Source: Alkalihalobacillus bogoriensis ATCC BAA-922
GTDB taxonomy: Bacteria; Bacillota; Bacilli; Bacillales; Bacillaceae_F
Length of the DNA: 64,000 nucleotides
Assembly (NCBI RefSeq): GCF_000621445.1
Contig: NZ_JHYI01000010.1
Coordinates: forward strand, 62,001-126,000
Direction of reading: 5' to 3'
Below are positions 36,623-45,074 of this stretch, piece by piece (within the stretch, counting starts at the first letter, position 1; every line of letters begins with the position of its first letter). Position numbers and translations under genes: made by a program. The notes beneath the pieces are model-generated. The model was not told the origin of the DNA. It did no database searches and was given only the letters and a program-made list of their open reading frames with translations.

Positions 36623-36886
36623 ATGTCAAACTACCAATATGAATCCGGTTATAACGATATTAAGCAAGTGGAAATGGCAATAAAAGCTGCACAACGGATG
36701 GTTGGTCAAGCAACAATGAGCATGGATGAGGAGCAATTACAAGCAGCAACTGATGCATTAGAACAAGCAAAACAACAATATCATCATGCAGCCGCGCATC
36801 AAACAGGTGTGGATGAAGCCTTTTTTGAAATGTCTTCGGAGCTACTTGACCGAATCGACCACCAGTTACTAGAAGCAAAAAAATAA
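36623..36886 (+). CDS. Small DUF2564/YpzA-like protein
   Basis: An 87-residue, Gln/Ala/Met-rich, helical cytoplasmic protein without membrane segment. The pattern KQVEMAIKAAQRMVGQATM and ELLDRIDHQLLEAKK resembles the small DUF2564 (YpzA-like) group of bacilli. Shine-Dalgarno GGAGGG seven bases upstream. Function unknown. Confidence 0.7.
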   Translation: MSNYQYESGYNDIKQVEMAIKAAQRMVGQATMSMDEEQLQAATDALEQAKQQYHHAAAHQTGVDEAFFEMSSELLDRIDHQLLEAKK

Positions 36887-36936
36887 AAAGAAATAGTCCC
36901 ATTAGATTGGCTTCTATTGGGACTATTTTAAGTATG

Positions 36937-37248
36937 TTACTCTTTTTTGTCTGGATGATCAATATTAGTCCAGTTCGGATTATCGAACGTCATTAAGTTA
37001 ATGTCTTCGTTATAATCAATTGTCATTCCATCGATATACCAAAAATCATCCTCATTGACGAAAAATAAAATGCCTTCCTGAACAATGGTATAGGAAGTAG
37101 GTTGAGGGACATCTTTTTGGACACCGACTGAAAAGCCACCAGAACCAACTCCTCCTACACGAACAAATAAGCGGAGGGCATCATCTTTTTGTAAAGGAAT
37201 TTCATTTATATAAAAGTTAGCTGCTCGCTTCGTTATTGTTAATTTCAT
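36937..37248 (-). CDS. HesB/IscA-like protein of the YneR type
   Basis: A 103-residue protein of the iron-sulfur scaffold superfamily (HesB/IscA) in the YneR-like branch. Visible blocks: KLTITKRAANFYINEI, LRLFVRVGGVGSGGFSVG and the C-terminal region FDNPNWTNIDHPDKKE. The C-terminal Cys-X-Cys that ligates iron in IscA is absent, as in other YneR-type proteins, so cluster carrying is doubtful. A single gene, convergent with the preceding small gene. Confidence 0.8.
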   Translation of the reverse strand: MKLTITKRAANFYINEIPLQKDDALRLFVRVGGVGSGGFSVGVQKDVPQPTSYTIVQEGILFFVNEDDFWYIDGMTIDYNEDINLMTFDNPNWTNIDHPDKKE

Positions 37249-37381
37249 TTACTGTAAACACCTCCGAAAAAAAGCTTATCTTTATCTTATCAAAAAAAAA
37301 GAAAAAATGATAAAATAGAAAAGGTTAATTATTTCAAGTGTCGAAATAATTAACAGGACAGTTATTGAAGGGATGAGAAAA

Positions 37382-38878
37382 ATGACAAATATGGAACAAA
37401 AATTTATGGATTATGTTAAAAAGATTCAGAATTATACGGAAGCTGTTATGCTTATGGCGTGGGATTCAAGAACAGGAGCTCCGAAAAAAGGAGTTGAACA
37501 ACGTGCAGAAGTAATTGGGACCTTATCATCAGAAGTTTTTGCGATGAATACATCTGACGAAATGAAAAGTTACATAGATGCTCTTTCTGGAAAAGAGGAT
37601 ATATCAGAATTAACAAAACAAACATTAGCAGAATGTAAAAAAGTATATGAACGCGATAAGAAAATACCCGAAAACGAATTTAAAGAATTTATTATTTTGC
37701 GAGCTAATGCCGAATCAGCTTGGGAAGATGCGAAAAAGAACGCTGACTTTGCGAGCTTCCAGCCTTATTTAGAAAAAATCGTGGACTTTCAACGAAAATT
37801 TGTTGAGTATCGTGGGTATGAAGGTAATAAATACAATACATTATTAGATGATTATGAGCCTGGTATTACAGTTGAAATTTTAGATGATGTCTTTGGTAAA
37901 TTGAGAAATGAGTTAATTCCTTTAGTCGAAGCAGTAAAAAGTTCTACAAATAAACCAGAAACTGATTTCCTCTTTAAGCATTTTCCTAAAGACAAGCAGC
38001 GTCAATTTAGCTTAGATATTTTAAAACAATTAAAATATGATTTTGATGCCGGTCGTCTTGATGAAACAGTTCATCCTTTTGCGATTGGATTAAACCCTAA
38101 TGATGTAAGGGTAACGACAAAATATGATGAAAATGATTTCCGTACAGCTATTTTTGGAACAATTCACGAATGTGGACATGCTTTATATGAGCAAAACATC
38201 TCAACAGATTTGATTGGTACTCCTTTATGTAGTGGGACATCAATGGGGATTCATGAGTCTCAATCGTTGTTCTTTGAAAATATTGTCGGTCGTCACCCGT
38301 CATTTTGGAAGAAAAACTATGAGTTGTTACAATCTTATGCACCAGAACAGTTTGGTGATGTAAGCTTTGATGATTTTTATCGTGGTATAAACGTGGCAGG
38401 ACCATCCCTCATTCGAATTGAAGCTGATGAAATGACATACGCACTTCACATCATCTTGCGTTATGAAATTGAAAAAGGCTTAATCAATAACGAAATTCAA
38501 GTAAAAGACTTGCCACAAATTTGGAACGATAAGATGGAAGAGTATTTAGGGGTTAGACCTTCACATGATGGAGAAGGTGTTCTTCAAGATGTTCACTGGT
38601 CAGGTGGTTCTTTTGGTTATTTCCCTTCGTATGCATTAGGGTATATTTATTCTGCGCAATTAAAACATGCAATGGACAAAGATATTCCAAACTTTGGAGA
38701 GCTTCTAGAAGAAGGAAACTTAACACCAATTACAGAATGGTTAACAAAACATGTTCACCAATTCGGGAAAACTAAACAACCAGTTGAAATCTTAAAAGAT
38801 GTTACAGGAGAAGGTATTAATCCAAGCTATTTAGTGAACAATCTTCGTGAAAAATATAGCAAATTATATCAATTTTAA
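37382..38878 (+). CDS. M32 carboxypeptidase (Taq-like)
   Basis: A zinc metallocarboxypeptidase of the M32 family, cytoplasmic, releasing C-terminal residues from peptides. The zinc motif HECGH occurs at 262-266 in the expanded form HECGHALYE, with the third ligand in IHESQSLFFEN further on. Other family blocks are MAWDSRTGAPKKG near the N-terminus and RPSHDGEGVLQDVHWSGGSFGYFPSYALG near the end. Length about 498 aa is typical. I start at ATG 37382, nine bases after AAGGG. The ATG at 37373 overlaps the site. Confidence 0.93.
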   Translation: MTNMEQKFMDYVKKIQNYTEAVMLMAWDSRTGAPKKGVEQRAEVIGTLSSEVFAMNTSDEMKSYIDALSGKEDISELTKQTLAECKKVYERDKKIPENEFKEFIILRANAESAWEDAKKNADFASFQPYLEKIVDFQRKFVEYRGYEGNKYNTLLDDYEPGITVEILDDVFGKLRNELIPLVEAVKSSTNKPETDFLFKHFPKDKQRQFSLDILKQLKYDFDAGRLDETVHPFAIGLNPNDVRVTTKYDENDFRTAIFGTIHECGHALYEQNISTDLIGTPLCSGTSMGIHESQSLFFENIVGRHPSFWKKNYELLQSYAPEQFGDVSFDDFYRGINVAGPSLIRIEADEMTYALHIILRYEIEKGLINNEIQVKDLPQIWNDKMEEYLGVRPSHDGEGVLQDVHWSGGSFGYFPSYALGYIYSAQLKHAMDKDIPNFGELLEEGNLTPITEWLTKHVHQFGKTKQPVEILKDVTGEGINPSYLVNNLREKYSKLYQF

Positions 38879-38891
38879 GATAGTCTAAGAA

Positions 38892-38937
38892 CAAGCCCTG
38901 GCAAAGTACAACGGTACTTTGCCAGGGCTTTTTTTAA
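38892..38937 (+). terminator. Strong terminator of the M32 gene
   Basis: AAGCCCTGGCAAAGTAC pairs perfectly with GTACTTTGCCAGGGCTT, followed by five further T. Confidence 0.92.
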
Positions 38938-38952
38938 AAGATAAGCATGAAT

Positions 38953-39020
38953 ACTTTAGTATACCAGTGAAGCTTTGAAAGCCACTTCTTGAAAGAAAAG
39001 ACGCTACGCGTTTTTCTTAT
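38953..39020 (+). repeat. Dispersed post-terminator repeat, copy 2
   Basis: Contains CCAGTGAAGCTTTGAAAGCC and AAAGAAAAGACGCTACGCG, with an ACGC/GCGT hairpin followed by TTTTTCTTAT. Close copy of the repeat at 4698, again just after a terminator. Confidence 0.65.
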
Positions 39021-39039
39021 GGGACAACTAAATATGTGT

Positions 39040-39232
39040 TTTTTATTGGACATATATTCCGCTATTTTTGGAAATTTAATGACTTTGACTGCTGTTACGG
39101 ACATTTGTTCCGTTATGCCTCAAAATCTAAGTTCGTTTGGTTAGGTAACTAGTCAAATAGCGGAACGTATGTCCGAACTAGATGAGGAAAACGGCAAATA
39201 TCACATAAATAGCGGAATATATGTAAGTAAGC
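39040..39232. repeat. Four-box palindromic repeat element D
   Basis: 15-bp boxes at 39047-39061 and 39098-39112 (minus), 39161-39175 and 39213-39227 (plus). Start-to-start spacing is 51, 63 and 52, matching elements A, B and C. The last box is the most diverged (CGGAATATATGTAAG). Confidence 0.85.
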
Positions 39233-39301
39233 GCTTTGTTGTTAAAGCAAAAGTGCAACGAATCATCTGTTACAACTTATATTTAGGTAAGGGGGTGAGT
39301 C

Positions 39302-39391
39302 ATGAGAAAAATGGCCTTACTTATTCTTATTATTGTCGTATTACTTTTAGTTAGCTATACTGAACAAACATCAGTTGAGAAAACAAATTAG
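39302..39391 (+). CDS. Small single-helix membrane peptide, possibly truncated
   Basis: MRKMALLILIIVVLLLVSYT followed by EQTSVEKTN and a TAG stop. It has one membrane helix. GGGGGTG is five bases before the ATG. The same frame continues after TAG TTT TAA with an open stretch reading YGQAQPLGEADNLLYDY and an acidic tail ending at a TGA (39499). It may be the start of a longer secreted or anchored protein interrupted by two stops. Confidence 0.45.
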   Translation: MRKMALLILIIVVLLLVSYTEQTSVEKTN

Positions 39392-39638
39392 TTTTAATAT
39401 GGTCAGGCACAGCCTTTAGGTGAGGCGGATAACCTTTTGTACGATTATAATGAAAATGAAGAAGAATTACTAGATGAAGTACTTGATACTTTGGGTTGAC
39501 GCGTACGTGGTAAAAGAAGAATCATGACCTTCATTGAAAATCATATAAAAAATTAGAATTCTGATTTGACGTTTTTCTATAATTTTTCACATGAATCGAC
39601 TCGCATTCTCCTGTATGATGAATAAAGGAGGGTGAATT

Positions 39639-41369
39639 ATGTCAAATCAAACAAAAAAAACATCAAGAACACGCAAAATAACTTGGATATTCCGAGGTCT
39701 TATTATTCTCCTTATACCAGTAGTTGCTGTTGTGTATTTTTTACTTCCTTCTTCAGAGCAAGTGTTTCTGACACAGACAGAAAACCGTTTAATTTATAAG
39801 GGTGAAATCTATGAAAATATGATACTAATGAAAGAGAATACACCATATATTTCGGTAGAGTTTATAAAAGCAGAGATTGATTCAGCGCTTCTTTTTGATG
39901 AAAAAAGTGAATCGATTATTATTACAACACGAGAAAATGTCGTTCAAATACCAGAAGAAGAATTAGAAATATTTATTAATGAAGAACCATTTACGTTTGA
40001 AGTTCCTACGGTAGTTTCTGAAAATGGAAAATCTTATATAAATCTAGAGCCATTGCAATCGGTTTATCCCTTTTCTGTAATCGTAGAACAACCTGAAACT
40101 GTGTTTTTATTTGCTGATGGGGATATGGTGACATCTGGTCAAATAAAAGACGGGCTTTCTATAAGTGAGTCTAGACTTCGAACAGGTTTGAGTTTACGGA
40201 CTCCATTTACAGCGGAAGTTAAAGCCGGAGAAACGGTATTTCTGGAACATGAAGAGGATAAATATGCTTTTGTAAGAAAAATGAATGGTGATGGCGGATT
40301 TATCTTAAATAAGCATATTGAATCTTTAGAGGAAAAAGAAATTGTTGTTGAGATTGAGCCTCGTGAACAACAGGAAAAACCTTTAATTGAAAAGCCAATT
40401 AATTTAACGTGGGAAGCGATTTATACAAAAACACCAACCCCTGATCAATTGCCTGATTTACAAGGGGTTAATGTTGTGTCACCGACATGGTTTAAATTAA
40501 AAAATGAAAAAGGCGATGTGTCAAACCTTGGTACATTAGAATATACGAAATGGGCAAAAAACAATGATAAACAAGTATGGGCCTTATTTTCTAATGATTT
40601 TGACCCTGATTTAACTCATGAAGCGCTTAAAGATTTTGAAACGAGACAGACGATTATCCGTCAACTGCTGCAATACAGTCAAATGTATGAACTGGATGGC
40701 ATTAATTTTGATTTTGAAAATGTATATTTACAAGATGGTGAACTCGTTACCCAATTTATGAGAGAAATCACACCGTACCTTCATCAACTTGGACTCATCG
40801 TTTCCATGGATATTACATTTATTTCAACGAGTGAAATGTGGTCAATGTTTTATAATCGTGAGGCGTTATCGGAAATTGTTGATTACATGATTGTCATGGC
40901 GTATGACGAACATTGGGCAAGTTCCCCTGTAGCAGGAAGTGTTGCAAGTATTCCTTGGGTAGACCGTAACACAAACAGGATTCTTGAAGAAATTCCAAAT
41001 GAAAAATTAATATTAGGTATCCCATTTTATGCACGGCTTTGGCAAGAAGAAGAAACGGATGGTGGCAATATTGAAGTTTCTTCTCGGGCACTATCCATGG
41101 ACCAAACGGCTGCATGGCTGAAAGAGCACAACATTTCTTATAATTATGATGAGTCAAGCAAACAAAATTATGCTGAATATTATGATAAGGAAGAAGGAAT
41201 TACGTATAAACTGTGGCTTGAGGACTTCCATTCCATTGAAGAACGCGTAAACATAATGGAACAATATGATTTGCCTGGAGTAGCAAGTTGGGCTCGAAAT
41301 TTCGCAAATGACGCAGCATGGGAACATCTCGCTTCCCTTCTGTCAAATGAAAAGGAGACGGAGAAATAA
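39639..41369 (+). CDS. GH18 glycosidase with membrane anchor and stalk domains
   Basis: A family 18 glycoside hydrolase, probably acting on peptidoglycan or spore cortex like SleL/YaaH proteins. Order: membrane anchor (about residues 14-34), copper-amine-oxidase-like stalk domain (about 40-150), SH3-like module (about 160-225), linker, then the TIM barrel (about 250-560). The barrel has the catalytic motif DGINFDFEN with Glu360 and the later VDYMIVMAYDEH. AAAGGAGGG precedes the ATG. The DxxxxDxE residues are intact, so it should be active. It could be tied to sporulation or germination. A terminator follows. Confidence 0.9.
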   Translation: MSNQTKKTSRTRKITWIFRGLIILLIPVVAVVYFLLPSSEQVFLTQTENRLIYKGEIYENMILMKENTPYISVEFIKAEIDSALLFDEKSESIIITTRENVVQIPEEELEIFINEEPFTFEVPTVVSENGKSYINLEPLQSVYPFSVIVEQPETVFLFADGDMVTSGQIKDGLSISESRLRTGLSLRTPFTAEVKAGETVFLEHEEDKYAFVRKMNGDGGFILNKHIESLEEKEIVVEIEPREQQEKPLIEKPINLTWEAIYTKTPTPDQLPDLQGVNVVSPTWFKLKNEKGDVSNLGTLEYTKWAKNNDKQVWALFSNDFDPDLTHEALKDFETRQTIIRQLLQYSQMYELDGINFDFENVYLQDGELVTQFMREITPYLHQLGLIVSMDITFISTSEMWSMFYNREALSEIVDYMIVMAYDEHWASSPVAGSVASIPWVDRNTNRILEEIPNEKLILGIPFYARLWQEEETDGGNIEVSSRALSMDQTAAWLKEHNISYNYDESSKQNYAEYYDKEEGITYKLWLEDFHSIEERVNIMEQYDLPGVASWARNFANDAAWEHLASLLSNEKETEK

Positions 41370-41397
41370 CCAAGGCGCTGGCTTTGGTTATTTTTTT
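41365..41397 (+). terminator. Terminator of the GH18 gene
   Basis: AATAACCAA pairs with TTGGTTATT around a GC-rich loop, followed by a run of T. It overlaps the stop codon. Confidence 0.85.
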
Positions 41398-41551
41398 CAA
41401 TTGCTATAAATCCGTGATGTAATTGGAGCTGTTCATTTTGCGAAAAATTGGTACTGTATTTTCAAAATAGAAACATGCTCTGGGGATCATAATAAGTTTC
41501 GTCTTCCCATTTAGGGTCGAGACATTAAGCAGACAAAGGAGGTGCATTACC

Positions 41552-42214
41552 ATTAATGGGATGTTAATCTTCCTACTCTTTCTGCTTATCGCTGTGGTTG
41601 TAGGGGTAAGTTTCTTGGCTAGAACTCGTTCTGAACCAGAACCGGTTTTTGTTGCAGAAGAATTATCACGAAATTACGGAGACCAATTTAAGGAGGAATT
41701 TGCTATGGAAAGAGACTATGAAGAACTAATTGAACGTGAAGCTGCTGAAGAAGTTGATGAGGAAATTGGTGAAGAGTTATATCCATTGAAAAATCATTTA
41801 GAGACGATGCAATCCACTTTAAATCAGTTACAATCTTCTCAAATGAACAATAACCAAAGCTCTTCAATGCAAATGCAAAATCCGCAACAAGCAAATCAAC
41901 TTTTACAGCAAATGCAACAATTTAGTTCACAAGCGCAACAACAACAACAAAAAACTTTCCAGCAACTTCAACAATCGATCCAACAAGCGACACAAATGCT
42001 TGGAAATGTTGGTCAAACGCTACAGTCTTTCAACGTGTTAAATCAAATGACGCAACAAATTAACCAATCTCAACAACAGTTGCAACAACAACAACAGCAA
42101 CAACAACAGCAACAACAACAATTACAACAGTTGCAACAAACTCAACAACAGGGACAGTCTCAAATGGGTCAGAACCAGAATAACCAGTCAAGCGACTATC
42201 AATCTTACCAATAA
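41552..42214 (+). CDS. Membrane-anchored glutamine-rich protein
   Basis: A 217- to 220-residue protein with one N-terminal membrane helix (LIFLLFLLIAVVVGVSFLA), an acidic segment (EREAAEEVDEEIGEEL) and a long Gln-rich tail. The tail includes a stretch coded by nearly pure CAA/CAG repeats (about 42070-42140), predicted to be disordered or coiled-coil-like. The Shine-Dalgarno AGGAGGTG ends at 41544, seven bases before an ATT at 41552. ATG 41561 is 16 bases away, too far. An ATT start is therefore possible, adding three residues. No family known to me. The tail looks expandable. Confidence 0.7.
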   Translation: MNGMLIFLLFLLIAVVVGVSFLARTRSEPEPVFVAEELSRNYGDQFKEEFAMERDYEELIEREAAEEVDEEIGEELYPLKNHLETMQSTLNQLQSSQMNNNQSSSMQMQNPQQANQLLQQMQQFSSQAQQQQQKTFQQLQQSIQQATQMLGNVGQTLQSFNVLNQMTQQINQSQQQLQQQQQQQQQQQQQLQQLQQTQQQGQSQMGQNQNNQSSDYQSYQ

Positions 42215-42221
42215 TCACAGG

Positions 42222-42251
42222 GAAGCTGTTGACGCCACTGTCAACAGCTTC
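42222..42251 (+). terminator. Terminator after the Gln-rich gene
   Basis: GAAGCTGTTGAC pairs perfectly with GTCAACAGCTTC across GCCACT, then TTATTTATTTG. Confidence 0.85.
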
Positions 42252-42444
42252 TTATTTATTTGTCAATAGTGCCAAATTTTGAATAATGCAATCGAAATGT
42301 TTAGTTTCTAGTGACATCGGATAAAACTAGGTAGAACAAAAACGGAATGTTCAGTGTAAAATGGTAAAGGAAAAGAAGGGAATTCACAGTCTCTTGTTGA
42401 ATGTTAGTAAAATAGAACGATTGTTGTTATAGGAGGAAAAGAAG

Positions 42445-42858
42445 ATGACGATTGAAAATCCATCTAGAGAAGAAATTAAAGATATCTTAAAAAAAGCGAA
42501 GCGAATAGCGGTTGTTGGATTGTCGGCTAATCCTGATCGTACGTCTTATATGGTTTCAGAAGCAATGCAAAATGCAGGTTACGAAATTATTCCTGTAAAC
42601 CCAAGTGTTGACGAAGTTTTAGGAGTAAAAGCTGTCAAAACCCTTCAAGAAATCGACGGACATGTCGATATTGTAAATGTATTCAGAAAAAGTGAACATT
42701 TACTCGAAGTTGCAAAAGACACTGTAACGATTAAAGCAGATGTGTATTGGGCGCAACTCGGATTAGAAAATGAAGAAGCATATGCGTACTTACAGGAGCA
42801 TGGGATTAAAACAATTATGGACCGTTGTATAAAAGTTGAACATGCAATGACTAAATAA
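42445..42858 (+). CDS. yneT: CoA-binding protein (YneT)
   Basis: A 137-residue Rossmann-type CoA-binding domain protein. The P-loop-like motif is AVVGLSANPDRTSYMVSEAM, followed by IIPVNPSVDEVLG and the conserved end IKTIMDRCIKVEH. The same gene lies directly before parE-parC in B. subtilis, which supports the name. The biological role is not established. AGGAGG eight bases upstream. Confidence 0.9.
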   Translation: MTIENPSREEIKDILKKAKRIAVVGLSANPDRTSYMVSEAMQNAGYEIIPVNPSVDEVLGVKAVKTLQEIDGHVDIVNVFRKSEHLLEVAKDTVTIKADVYWAQLGLENEEAYAYLQEHGIKTIMDRCIKVEHAMTK

Positions 42859-42865
42859 TGAACTT

Positions 42866-42901
42866 TGTCCTTAGCATATCTTCATGTTAAGGACTTTTTT
42901 C
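42866..42901 (+). terminator. Terminator of yneT
   Basis: GTCCTTA pairs with TAAGGAC across an AT-rich loop with an inner CAT/ATG pairing, followed by six T. Confidence 0.85.
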
Positions 42902-43097
42902 GTCAATGATTTATGATAAAATATGGCTTTGCTTTCTGAATTATTTGGTTAAAAGCTCTGTTGTTAAAAATGCCTAATTTTAAAGTTTGACGAAAAAACG
43001 GTTGCTAAATCGAAATATAAAGATAAAATGTAAAAGAAGCGATGTAGAGAGAAAAACGTGATTAGATAATTAAACGTTAGGGAAAGGAGTCGCAATT

Positions 43098-45071
43098 TTG
43101 GCTACAAAACAAACATTCGACTACAATGATGATGCGATTCAAGTATTAGAGGGACTTGAGGCGGTTAGAAAGCGCCCGGGGATGTATATTGGTTCAACTG
43201 ATAGTCGTGGTTTACATCACCTCGTCTATGAAATTGTCGATAATGCCGTTGATGAAGCATTAGCAGGTCATGGCAATCATATAACTGTCACTATACATAA
43301 TGATAACAGCATTAGTGTATCTGACCAAGGCCGTGGTATGCCTACGGGAATGCATAGTACAGGAAAACCGACACCGGAAGTAATTTTAACGGTGTTACAT
43401 GCTGGTGGGAAGTTCGGACAAGGGGGATATGCGACAAGTGGAGGATTACATGGTGTAGGTGCTTCCGTTGTTAATGCATTGTCTGAATGGCTCGTCGTTG
43501 AAATCAAACGAGATGGAAAAGTATATAAGCAACGTTTTGAACAAGGTGGAAAGCCTGTTACAACACTTGAGGTAACGGGAAACAGTCGAAAAACAGGAAC
43601 TACCCTTCATTTTAAACCAGACCCGTCAATTTTTAGTGTGACAACGTATAATTTTGAAACATTATCAGAACGGCTTCGTGAAGCGGCGTTTTTATTAAAA
43701 GGATTAGAAATTGAGTTGGTCGATAAACGAAAAGATAAAGAACAACAAGAATCTTTCTGTTTTGAAACCGGAATCGAAGCATTTGTTGATTATTTGAATG
43801 AAGATAAAGAAACCCTTCATCCAGTTGTTTCTTTAAGCGGGGAACAAAATGGAATTGAGATGGAGTTTGCTTTCCAATGGAATGATGGTTACACGGAAAA
43901 CGTACTATCTTTTGTTAATAATGTCCGTACAAAAGATGGTGGTACTCATGAATCAGGTGCAAAATCTGCAGTTACACGAGCGGTGAATGAGTATGCAAGG
44001 AAAATTAAACTGTTAAAAGATAAAGATAAAAATTTAGACGGATCAGACATTCGTGAAGGATTTACAGCGATTGTTTCGGTACGTGTACCAGAAGAAAAAC
44101 TTCAGTTTGAAGGCCAAACAAAAGGGAAACTTGGGACACCAGAAGCAAGATCTGCTGTTGATGCGATTGTCTCTGAAAAGTTGAGCTTCTTTTTTGAAGA
44201 AAATCCAGACATGAGCGCGATGCTAATTAAAAAGGCAGTTAAAGCCGCACAAGCGAGAGAAGCGGCAAGAAAAGCAAGGGAAGAAGCGCGAAGTGGCAAG
44301 AAAAACAAACGAAAAGATGTGTTATTAAGTGGAAAACTAACACCTGCTCAATCGAAAAATCCGAGTCGTAATGAACTTTATTTAGTTGAGGGTGACTCAG
44401 CAGGTGGGTCAGCAAAACAAGGTCGTGACCGGAAATTCCAAGCGGTTTTACCGCTTCGAGGAAAAGTCATCAATACCGAAAAAGCAAAAATCGATGATAT
44501 TATGAAAAACGAAGAAATTCGTACGATTATTCATGCGATTGGTGCCGGGGTAGGTGCTGATTTTACCATTGAAGATATCAATTATGATAAAGTCGTTATC
44601 ATGACAGATGCAGATACAGATGGAGCACATATTCAAGTATTGTTGCTAACCTTCTTTTATCGGTATATGAAACCGTTAATTGAAGCGGGGAAAGTGTATA
44701 TTGCCTTACCACCTCTTTATAAAATTAGTAAAGGATCAGGGAAAAAAGAAATTATTGAATATGCATGGGATGAACGTGGCCTTCAAGAAGCGATTAATAA
44801 AGTTGGGAAAGGCTATACATTGCAACGCTACAAAGGTCTTGGTGAAATGAATGCGACCCAATTGTGGGAAACGACAATGGATCCAGAAACAAGAACGCTT
44901 ATTCGTGTGAAAATAGACGATATTGCAAGAGCAGAAAGACGAGTCTCTACTCTTATGGGAGATAAGGTTGAACCTAGACGTAAATGGATTGAATCACATG
45001 TAGCGTTTGGGTTGGAAGAAGACTCCAATATTCTTGAAAACGAAAATCTAATCGTAACGGAGGAGGAATAA
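43098..45071 (+). CDS. parE: DNA topoisomerase IV subunit B (ParE)
   Basis: ATPase subunit of topoisomerase IV, which decatenates daughter chromosomes. The GHKL ATP-binding domain shows EIVDNAVDEALAG, DQGRGMPTG and GGLHGVGASVVNAL. The TOPRIM domain shows VEGDSAGGSAKQGRDR, LPLRGKVINTEKA and the Mg-binding MTDADTDGAH. Length 657 aa and direct coupling to parC (three bases between) are standard. The reading QPR-type motif YKGLGEMN is present near the end. TTG start with GGAAAGGAG. Confidence 0.96.
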   Translation: MATKQTFDYNDDAIQVLEGLEAVRKRPGMYIGSTDSRGLHHLVYEIVDNAVDEALAGHGNHITVTIHNDNSISVSDQGRGMPTGMHSTGKPTPEVILTVLHAGGKFGQGGYATSGGLHGVGASVVNALSEWLVVEIKRDGKVYKQRFEQGGKPVTTLEVTGNSRKTGTTLHFKPDPSIFSVTTYNFETLSERLREAAFLLKGLEIELVDKRKDKEQQESFCFETGIEAFVDYLNEDKETLHPVVSLSGEQNGIEMEFAFQWNDGYTENVLSFVNNVRTKDGGTHESGAKSAVTRAVNEYARKIKLLKDKDKNLDGSDIREGFTAIVSVRVPEEKLQFEGQTKGKLGTPEARSAVDAIVSEKLSFFFEENPDMSAMLIKKAVKAAQAREAARKAREEARSGKKNKRKDVLLSGKLTPAQSKNPSRNELYLVEGDSAGGSAKQGRDRKFQAVLPLRGKVINTEKAKIDDIMKNEEIRTIIHAIGAGVGADFTIEDINYDKVVIMTDADTDGAHIQVLLLTFFYRYMKPLIEAGKVYIALPPLYKISKGSGKKEIIEYAWDERGLQEAINKVGKGYTLQRYKGLGEMNATQLWETTMDPETRTLIRVKIDDIARAERRVSTLMGDKVEPRRKWIESHVAFGLEEDSNILENENLIVTEEE

Positions 45072-45074
45072 TAC

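Larger units (their letters stand above)
38938..39638. other. Gene-poor stretch with two repeat families
   Basis: About 700 bases holding post-terminator repeat copy 2 (38953-39020), four-box element D (39040-39232) and a short membrane-peptide ORF (39302). A possible continuation of that ORF runs to 39499. No other gene is seen. Confidence 0.6.

Noticed and set aside
39169-39354. 61-codon frame across element D
   Set aside because: It runs through the repeat boxes and has no Shine-Dalgarno. The coding signal is on the shorter ORF at 39302.
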